Shown here in pieces: positions 5,335-9,454 of a stretch of 9,454 nucleotides of DNA. The DNA lies in assembly GCA_040386355.1 (NCBI GenBank), contig JAZKFP010000011.1:1-9454 (forward strand). The letters are read 5' to 3'. The notes below the pieces were generated by a model. That model ran no database searches and was not told where the DNA came from. It saw only the letters and a list, made by a program, of their open reading frames with translations. The position numbers and the translations under genes were made by a program. Source of the stretch: JAZKFP01 sp040386355. GTDB taxonomy: Bacteria; Pseudomonadota; Gammaproteobacteria; Pseudomonadales; UBA6940. Every line of letters begins with the position of its first letter. Within the stretch, counting starts at the first letter, position 1.

Positions 5335-5475
5335 CTAATTTGCAAACGAGTTAAAAAAAGCGATCACGCCCAATAACTCTAATTCAGCCATAGAGGCTAG
5401 ATCATGAGCGATTTCATGACTATTAAACTTAACACAAAGCCCGTAGGCTTGATTAAATAGCTGTTGGTATCTCAT
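5335..5475 (-). CDS. Small 46-residue protein, translationally coupled
   Basis: ATG at 5475 overlaps the TGA of the upstream winged-helix gene as ATGA, and the frame runs to TAG at 5335, 7 bases before the next gene. It encodes a 46-residue mildly acidic, probably helical protein (MRYQQLFNQAYGL at the start, MAELELLGVIAFFNSFAN at the end) without a membrane segment or Cys pair. I do not recognise a family. The coupling, its exact fit between two genes, and the lack of any other use of this space argue that it is real. It is probably a small accessory of the regulator or initiator proteins encoded on either side. Confidence 0.65.
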   Translation of the reverse strand: MRYQQLFNQAYGLCVKFNSHEIAHDLASMAELELLGVIAFFNSFAN

Positions 5476-5822
5476 ATCACCACCCCACTATCAGCAATCG
5501 GTTCTAAGGGTTGTTTATGCGTTAAAACATAGCGTGCAATGCGGTGTTTAATTCCATATTCACTTGTCCAGTTATCCCATATTGTGGCAATTTGATAACC
5601 AGCTTTTCGTAGCTCAAATATTCTTGCTGGGGGGTGATAAACATCTAGCTTTTCTTGTGCGGTATAGCTACTGATACTGCCATGCTCAAAAAACCAATCG
5701 AGTAGCTTTAAACGTTGATTATGCGCGCTGTTATCAGTAAACTTTGGTTTGAGAGATGTGTGTTTGGGGTGGTTCGTTTCAGCGGCCGCCCCTTTGTCTT
5801 TTGGGTGTTTGCAATTAGTCAT
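5472..5822 (-). CDS. Winged helix-turn-helix DNA-binding protein of the island operon
   Basis: A 116-residue protein. The first 33 residues are polar and probably disordered (Lys, Pro, His, Asn). Residues 36-100 form a winged-helix-like domain: RLKLLDWFFEHGSISSYTAQ, HPPARIFELRKAGYQIATIW, and the wing strand HRIARYVL. This domain is common in small phage and island regulators. Although the frame is open 20 codons further, ATG at 5822 is the likely start: AAAGGTGG lies seven bases upstream and the alpA stop is two bases before it. Its own TGA overlaps the start of the 46-residue gene. It probably binds DNA in control of excision, replication or the operon itself; the target is unknown. Confidence 0.8.
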   Translation of the reverse strand: MTNCKHPKDKGAAAETNHPKHTSLKPKFTDNSAHNQRLKLLDWFFEHGSISSYTAQEKLDVYHPPARIFELRKAGYQIATIWDNWTSEYGIKHRIARYVLTHKQPLEPIADSGVVI

Positions 5823-5824
5823 GA

Positions 5825-6070
5825 TCACACCACCTTTGCTGCTAGTGCAGCGCGTACTAAGCCAACATTCCAGCAGGTACATCTTTCAGAAAGCTTAACT
5901 GGGGCGGGAATGGTTTTATTCTTTACTCCACGCCAGCAAGAGGCTGCCGAAATTCCATATAAACGCTTTAAGACTGGTAATCTTATGTAAGCGCTATCAG
6001 GTAATTGGTCAAAGTTTGCTAGTGCTTCGGGAATTGTTTGATGTGGCTCTGATTTGATTTCTTGTGACAT
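5825..6070 (-). CDS. alpA: AlpA-family phage-type transcriptional regulator
   Basis: An 81-residue protein. Residues about 26-77 match the AlpA/MerR-like helix-turn-helix pattern: AYIRLPVLKRLYGIS, CWRGVKNKTIPAPVKLSER, then the conserved Trp (CTCWNVGLVRAAL). AlpA proteins of prophages and P4-like islands activate integrase or excision genes and some act as excisionases. ATG at 6070 is chosen because AAAGGTG lies six bases upstream; a GTG at 6079 is in frame but lies within this ribosome site. It heads a tight operon with the winged-helix protein, the 46-residue protein and the initiator-like protein. Its place close to the integrase is typical of mobile islands. Whether it controls the integrase here cannot be seen. 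Confidence 0.88.
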   Translation of the reverse strand: MSQEIKSEPHQTIPEALANFDQLPDSAYIRLPVLKRLYGISAASCWRGVKNKTIPAPVKLSERCTCWNVGLVRAALAAKVV

Positions 6071-6102
6071 TTGAAACACCTTTATGAAGTTAAGATGTTC
6101 AA

Positions 6103-6133
6103 ATAATATTGCCCTAGCTCACCCTTATAGCAA
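6103..6133 (-). promoter_or_regulatory. Possible promoter of the alpA operon
   Basis: On the minus strand TTGCTA (6128-6133) precedes TATTAT (6103-6108), a good -10, but the spacing of 19 bases is longer than ideal. It lies about 33 bases before the alpA start and after the end of the large gene at 6166, so the alpA operon could have its own promoter. Confidence 0.25.
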
Positions 6134-6137
6134 TCCT

Positions 6138-6165
6138 TTTTCCCTCAGACTGGCCTAAGGGAAAA
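6138..6165. terminator. Stem-loop at the end of the 456-residue gene
   Basis: TTTTCCCT and AGGGAAAA form a perfect 8-base stem around a 12-base loop, directly after the TGA at 6166. No U-run extends beyond the stem on the minus strand, so it is not a classic intrinsic terminator, though the position supports transcript ending or 3'-end protection. Confidence 0.35.
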
Positions 6166-7536
6166 TCAAGTTTTATTTCTAGCTAGGTCTGGCCTAGAAA
6201 CTATATCTATGGCCTCTGCTTCTCTCCTGCTAAGTTTATGTTCGTTAATTAGCCATTCGATAACATCTTTTTGTTTTGGCCATGTATCTCTATCATTTAT
6301 ATCAAAAGTAATACTGTAATACCTATTAATAATCGCTTTCAAAACTTTGAATAATTTTGAATTTTCTCCAAAATTAGTAACAGCAATTTCATTGTTTGTT
6401 TGAACACCTATCATTTTGAGAAATGCTTCTTTTTTTACATTCGCCTCCTCAGTTGAAGCACTATAACGATCGGTAGTAAAGTTGTAGTGCAACTTTTCGT
6501 GCACCATATTAATGTAGAATCTATCTGCCCAATCTGAAAGTTCATACCAACTTATACTGTCTTCATATTTGCCAAGTTGTTTTAAATATATGAAGTCTTC
6601 GTCATTTTTATCGACAACAATAAATTCATCAGATGTACTATCTTTTACATAGAATGGCACTCCAAAATTAGCCATGTATGCAACATACCAACATGCATTT
6701 GCAAAATTATTATTTTTAACACTATTAAAAAAGGTTCTGACAGCATCATTTAAGCTGGCCACGGGGTATGTTTCTTTTGAATGAAAATGTCTAAATGTTT
6801 CTGAATTTTCTATAAAGCTAGCTTCAATATAATGCCTTAATGAGACATATCCACCCAAATTTTTTATTTTTTCATCAGTTCTTACAGTTATAGCTTGCAA
6901 TACAAGATTCGCTAAATAGCAATGAAATCTTTTTTGGCCAATTCTTTCTTTTTCTTGACTATTTAATTTTTCATACTCTTGATAATTTGTTCGTAAAATT
7001 GAATCATTGGTATCAATTACGTAATTGCACAAAAGCTTCGTAAATTTAATAGGCTCATTTACAATAAGGTTATAAAAAAGATCGTGAGTTTCTTTAACAA
7101 TTACATCTATGGGCCGAATATCTTCCTTTATATACAGTTCTGGCTGTTTGTCATTTTGAGATTTATCAATTTTTTTGTCTATACTATAAGCTTCATTAAA
7201 ATCCGATTGGTTAACTGTTGGAATCTTGGACAGCTCAAAGAACTGCATGGCTTCTTTTTTGTTAAGTAAAATATCAAAGGGAGAATAGTTATAATTTGTT
7301 TCTCCTTTCCACCACTTAAAATGAAAACTTTCGTATAAATGATCAACCATACTGTTATAGCTCTCAAAGGGCTGAACGGTACCGCTCCAACTACCGTCAT
7401 AGATAACTAAAATATTGTCTTTTAATAATTTTGCTACTAAATCCTCAAGTGCTTCTGCAATTTCACATTCGAGTTTTTCTGAAAAAGCAATAGCAATGGA
7501 TGGTAGAGAACATAAATCTTTTCTGAAAACAGTCAT
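6166..7536 (-). CDS. Large unrecognised cargo protein (456 residues)
   Basis: I do not recognise an enzymatic family. The frame opens at 7572, but ATG at 7536 is preferred: AGGGG lies four bases upstream, and the earlier codons overlap the inverted repeat at 7565-7622. The protein looks soluble. The N-terminal part has ILVIYDGSWSG; the middle is helical and rich in Asn, Tyr and Lys; the C-terminus (WPKQKDVIEWLINEHKLSRR to SRPDLARNKT) looks like a helical tail that I associate loosely with other island proteins. No catalytic motif is evident. Base use differs from its neighbours: 6961-7020 has only 13 G+C of 60, against 33 of 60 for the integrase stretch 8521-8580, a sign of separate origin. 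It lies between integrase and alpA, a position where P4-like elements carry variable cargo, often antiphage genes. A defence role is only inference. Confidence 0.75.
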   Translation of the reverse strand: MTVFRKDLCSLPSIAIAFSEKLECEIAEALEDLVAKLLKDNILVIYDGSWSGTVQPFESYNSMVDHLYESFHFKWWKGETNYNYSPFDILLNKKEAMQFFELSKIPTVNQSDFNEAYSIDKKIDKSQNDKQPELYIKEDIRPIDVIVKETHDLFYNLIVNEPIKFTKLLCNYVIDTNDSILRTNYQEYEKLNSQEKERIGQKRFHCYLANLVLQAITVRTDEKIKNLGGYVSLRHYIEASFIENSETFRHFHSKETYPVASLNDAVRTFFNSVKNNNFANACWYVAYMANFGVPFYVKDSTSDEFIVVDKNDEDFIYLKQLGKYEDSISWYELSDWADRFYINMVHEKLHYNFTTDRYSASTEEANVKKEAFLKMIGVQTNNEIAVTNFGENSKLFKVLKAIINRYYSITFDINDRDTWPKQKDVIEWLINEHKLSRREAEAIDIVSRPDLARNKT

Positions 7537-7564
7537 AACGCCCCTAACGCCCCCTAATCTAAGA

Positions 7565-7622
7565 AACCACACCAGCTAAGCTAGGGTTGCTTAGTGTTCG
7601 CCCCGTCGGGCTAGGTGTGGTT
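7565..7622. repeat. Inverted repeat able to fold as a three-way junction
   Basis: Outer arms AACCACACC (7565-7573) and GGTGTGGTT (7614-7622) are perfect 9-base complements. Inside are two further hairpins: CTAAGC/GCTTAG (7576-7581 and 7589-7594) and GCCC/GGGC (7600-7603 and 7608-7611). It begins 5 bases after the stop of the 120-residue gene and ends 28 bases before the preferred start of the 456-residue gene. Both strands could fold. It could be an RNA control element, a recombination or nuclease site, or a small mobile palindrome. Confidence 0.6.
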
Positions 7623-7627
7623 AAACT

Positions 7628-7990
7628 TTAACGCCTAAGAATATTTTGTTTATAAACAAAGTTTTCAAATGCTAATTTATCACTATCGATCAGCATGTCA
7701 TTTTCATAACTCTCTTTGCAATGCTGCAGTAAATATTTTTTGATTGTCATATCCCCTCGATAGCCTTCAAATTCATAAATACGGTTAAGCAAAATTTCTA
7801 GAGAAAAAAATAATTGGTTACCTTTATCATCAATAACATGTTCGCATATCTCATTTCTACCAAGCCCCAAATTACCGCCGATCCAGCGTAACCTTCCATT
7901 ACTGGCAGGGTTAAATCTCAATTTCAGTCTATTAATATCGCGTAAATTGAATGCTTTGAAAATGGCTTCGTTTCTAGAAGTAACGTTCAT
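7628..7990 (-). CDS. Unrecognised 120-residue protein between integrase and cargo gene
   Basis: I do not recognise this family. The protein is basic and soluble, without membrane segments. The N-terminal third has a run of Arg (LRDINRLKLRFNPASNGRLR) and a Gly-rich stretch (WIGGNLGLGRNE), and the C-terminal half looks helical. A strong ribosome site (AGGAG four bases before ATG) supports the start at 7990. It begins 19 bases after the integrase stop, so it may be cotranscribed with integrase, and it is followed by the 456-residue gene after a 58-base inverted repeat. The pairing with the large low-GC gene suggests the two form one functional unit, for example a two-component cargo module, but nothing in the sequence proves it. 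Confidence 0.72.
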   Translation of the reverse strand: MNVTSRNEAIFKAFNLRDINRLKLRFNPASNGRLRWIGGNLGLGRNEICEHVIDDKGNQLFFSLEILLNRIYEFEGYRGDMTIKKYLLQHCKESYENDMLIDSDKLAFENFVYKQNILRR

Positions 7991-8009
7991 ATTTCTCCTA
8001 TTTATTAAT

Positions 8010-9236
8010 TTAAGCTTGTTTAAATAGCACTATCTTTGCGCCAGCTTTAAGTTCATCTAAATAATCAGCCCAATGCTGCATCATGCTAGTGCGTTGTTTG
8101 ATATATAGCGCATGGTTGTAAGCTGCACTCACTTGGTTACGTTCTTGATGTGCTAGCTGTAATTCGATGTGTTGATGATCAAAACCTTGCTCGTGCAAAG
8201 CTGTTGACGCTAAACCTCTAAAGCCATGCCCTGTCATTCTGTGCTTGTAGCCTGCAAGCTCTAAGGCTTTCAAAATGGTGTTGTTACTCATGGGCTTGCT
8301 GTGATTATTTTGATTAGGGAATATCAACTCACAATGCCCTGATATTGTTTTTAAGGTTTCAAGTGTATGAACGGCCTGGCGTGATAATGGCACAATGTGC
8401 GGTGTTTTCATTTTCATGCGTTCAGCTGGCAAGCGCCATTGATTCTGGACAAAATCAATCTCAGTCCATTTAGCCTCGATTAATTCAGTTGTGCGGACGA
8501 AAGTGAGTCCAATTAATTTAACGGCCAACCTTGTTAATGGTTGCGATGAACTGGCATCAAGCGCTCGCAACAAGTCGGGTAGCTCTTTAATGTCTACACG
8601 TGCATAATTTGATTTAGGTCTGCTTTCGATAATGTCGCTGGGTTTGATTTCACTAGCAGGATTGCGTTTTGCCTTACTTTCACGGCTGTGCGCTATGGCA
8701 TATCTAAACACTTGCCCAATGGTTTGGTGTACACGTTTGGCTAAATCTAATGCTCCACGTTCAGCAATTGCCTTAACCGCTTCAACCACTTGGTGAGCTT
8801 CAATTTCATTGATTGGCAGATTGCCTAAGCTTGGGTAAGCATCAGCTTCTATACGGCGTTTAACATATTCTGCATGACGTGGGCTTTTGTTTGATTGCCA
8901 ATGCTGCCACCACTTACCCGCCCAAAATTCAAACGTGTTAGATTTATTGGCGAGCTTTTCAGCTTTCTCTTCTTTGCGTTGTTCACTAGGATTAATTGGC
9001 GGATCACTAGCTAATAGTTTTCTAGCTTGATCGCGTCTGTGCCTTGCGCTTAAAAGTGAAACCTCGGGATATGTGCCAAACGATAGTAATTTTTCTTTAC
9101 CATCAAAGCGATATTTGAAACGCCACCACTTACCCCCGCTAGGTGTTACTTGCAAGAATAGTCCACCCTCGTCATATAGCTTGAATGGCTTATCTAAAGG
9201 CTTGCTAGTGCGTATAGCGGTATCAGTTAAAGCCAT
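8010..9236 (-). CDS. int: Tyrosine recombinase integrase of a tRNA-Ser island (DUF4102 type)
   Basis: Site-specific recombinase that inserts and excises the island at the tRNA-Ser 3' end. The 408 residues have normal length and layout: an N-terminal arm-binding domain (about 1-90, with KPFKLYDEGGLFLQVTPSGG and KWWRFKYRF, typical of P4-like integrases), a core-binding helical domain (about 100-205) and the catalytic domain (about 210-390). The catalytic set is complete: Arg248 in FVRTTEL, Lys275/277 in the MKMKTPH hairpin, His337 and Arg340 in HGFR, His363 in LAH, and nucleophile Tyr373 in AAYNHALY. It is therefore probably active. The start MALTDTAIR is usual for the family but lacks a Shine-Dalgarno; instead a TTGGGGTAAC site (9238-9247) abuts the ATG, which suggests self-control by integrase binding. 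It reads away from the tRNA. Confidence 0.96.
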   Translation of the reverse strand: MALTDTAIRTSKPLDKPFKLYDEGGLFLQVTPSGGKWWRFKYRFDGKEKLLSFGTYPEVSLLSARHRRDQARKLLASDPPINPSEQRKEEKAEKLANKSNTFEFWAGKWWQHWQSNKSPRHAEYVKRRIEADAYPSLGNLPINEIEAHQVVEAVKAIAERGALDLAKRVHQTIGQVFRYAIAHSRESKAKRNPASEIKPSDIIESRPKSNYARVDIKELPDLLRALDASSSQPLTRLAVKLIGLTFVRTTELIEAKWTEIDFVQNQWRLPAERMKMKTPHIVPLSRQAVHTLETLKTISGHCELIFPNQNNHSKPMSNNTILKALELAGYKHRMTGHGFRGLASTALHEQGFDHQHIELQLAHQERNQVSAAYNHALYIKQRTSMMQHWADYLDELKAGAKIVLFKQA

Positions 9237-9237
9237 A

Positions 9238-9287
9238 TTGGGGTAACTCCAAATTGGGGTAAGTACTGTTACCCCAAATGTTACCCC
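9238..9287. promoter_or_regulatory. Cluster of four GGGGTAA sites between integrase and tRNA
   Basis: Two direct copies of TTGGGGTAA (9238 and 9254) are followed by two inverted copies, TTACCCC (9269 and 9281). Copies 2 and 3 form a perfect 9-base inverted repeat around GTACTG (9254-9277). Similar repeats upstream of integrase genes serve as arm-type integrase or excisionase sites, and site 1 overlaps the leader of int. Further right, 9288-9403 shows only TGATGC twice at 10-base spacing (9317 and 9327). Confidence 0.6.
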
Positions 9288-9403
9288 TATTTATCGTAAG
9301 ATTGCAAGATATGTTTTGATGCTATCTGATGCAATAAACTGGCTGTATGTGTTGATTTTACTAGGGTTATTGCTACTTGATGATACTGCTTGAAACTAAC
9401 TTT

Positions 9404-9431
9404 TGGCGGAGAGAGAGAGATTCGAACTCTC
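9404..9431 (-). other. Probable attachment site end (tRNA-Ser T-arm and acceptor)
   Basis: Integrases of this type use the 3' end of a tRNA gene as target, and int starts 168 bases away. The crossover presumably lies in the T-arm/acceptor part of the tRNA gene. No matching second copy was found in the window, so the exact core cannot be defined. Confidence 0.45.
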
Positions 9432-9454
9432 GACAAGGTAAACCCTGTGCCACC
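9404..9454 (-). tRNA. tRNA-Ser, 3' part (5' part lies beyond the window)
   Basis: Read on the minus strand from the right edge: GGTGGC (anticodon-stem side), a long variable arm with ACAGGG/CCTTGT pairs around TTTA, T-stem GAGAG with loop TTCGAAT and CTCTC, acceptor strand TCTCTCC, discriminator G and encoded CCA. A long variable arm with a GGAGAGA-type acceptor and G73 identifies tRNA-Ser. The anticodon is outside the window, so the isoacceptor cannot be named. Its intact 3' end suggests the island restored the gene on insertion. Confidence 0.9.

Noticed and set aside
5715..5990. 91-codon plus-strand frame across the winged-helix and alpA genes
   Set aside because: Antisense to two recognisable DNA-binding proteins with good starts; a shadow of their codon use.
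7536..7640. Integron attC site at the large inverted repeat
   Set aside because: GTTAAAC at 7620-7626 fits the 3' core, but no matching RYYYAAC core occurs at the other end, and the internal two-hairpin fold is not attC-like.
1..9454. CRISPR array or insertion sequence
   Set aside because: No regularly spaced identical repeats of CRISPR size and no transposase or terminal inverted repeats were seen; the repeats at 4770-4890 are too short and irregularly spaced.

Overview
The window is AT-rich bacterial DNA in which every gene I could support lies on the minus strand. The family resemblances (a long-form UmuD/UmuC pair, a GspG-like prepilin with an LPCPA motif, a DUF4102-type integrase beside tRNA-Ser, AlpA) suggest a proteobacterium. 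A low-GC betaproteobacterium such as a member of the Methylophilaceae would fit, but that is inference. Bases alone cannot fix the species.

Layout from right to left, which is the direction of transcription. At 9404-9454 is the 3' part of a tRNA-Ser gene with an encoded CCA end. Beside it is a tyrosine recombinase (8010-9236) that reads away from the tRNA, with four GGGGTAA-type sites packed against its start codon. This is the usual anatomy of a genomic island integrated at a tRNA 3' end. Next comes a pair of unrecognised genes (7628-7990 and 6166-7536), the second clearly poorer in G+C, separated by a large inverted repeat that can fold as a three-way junction. Then follows a compact four-gene operon: AlpA-type regulator (5825-6070), winged-helix protein (5472-5822), a 46-residue protein (5335-5475) coupled through an ATGA overlap, and a winged-helix protein (4656-5327). 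The last gene carries four iteron-like repeats inside its own coding sequence, an arrangement reminiscent of the lambda O gene and origin.

Left of this, 3965-4465 holds a gene of 166 codons interrupted by one in-frame TGA inside a CxCGxxxCxG motif, and 3086-3544 encodes an unrecognised 152-residue protein. At 1625-2731 lies a type IV prepilin-like protein with two GspG-like modules, followed in the same operon by a two-helix membrane protein (1382-1606). The upstream regions of the prepilin and of the 152-residue gene share a nearly identical tandem repeat in the same orientation, which suggests one regulator for both. The left edge holds a umuDC operon (umuD complete, umuC truncated by the window) for error-prone translesion DNA synthesis.

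The left end of the island is not visible: no second copy of the tRNA 3' end was found, so whether the prepilin and umuDC genes belong to the island is open. The best candidates for something new are the iteron array inside the initiator-like gene, the TGA-interrupted cysteine-motif gene, and the low-GC gene pair between integrase and alpA with its folded intergenic element.
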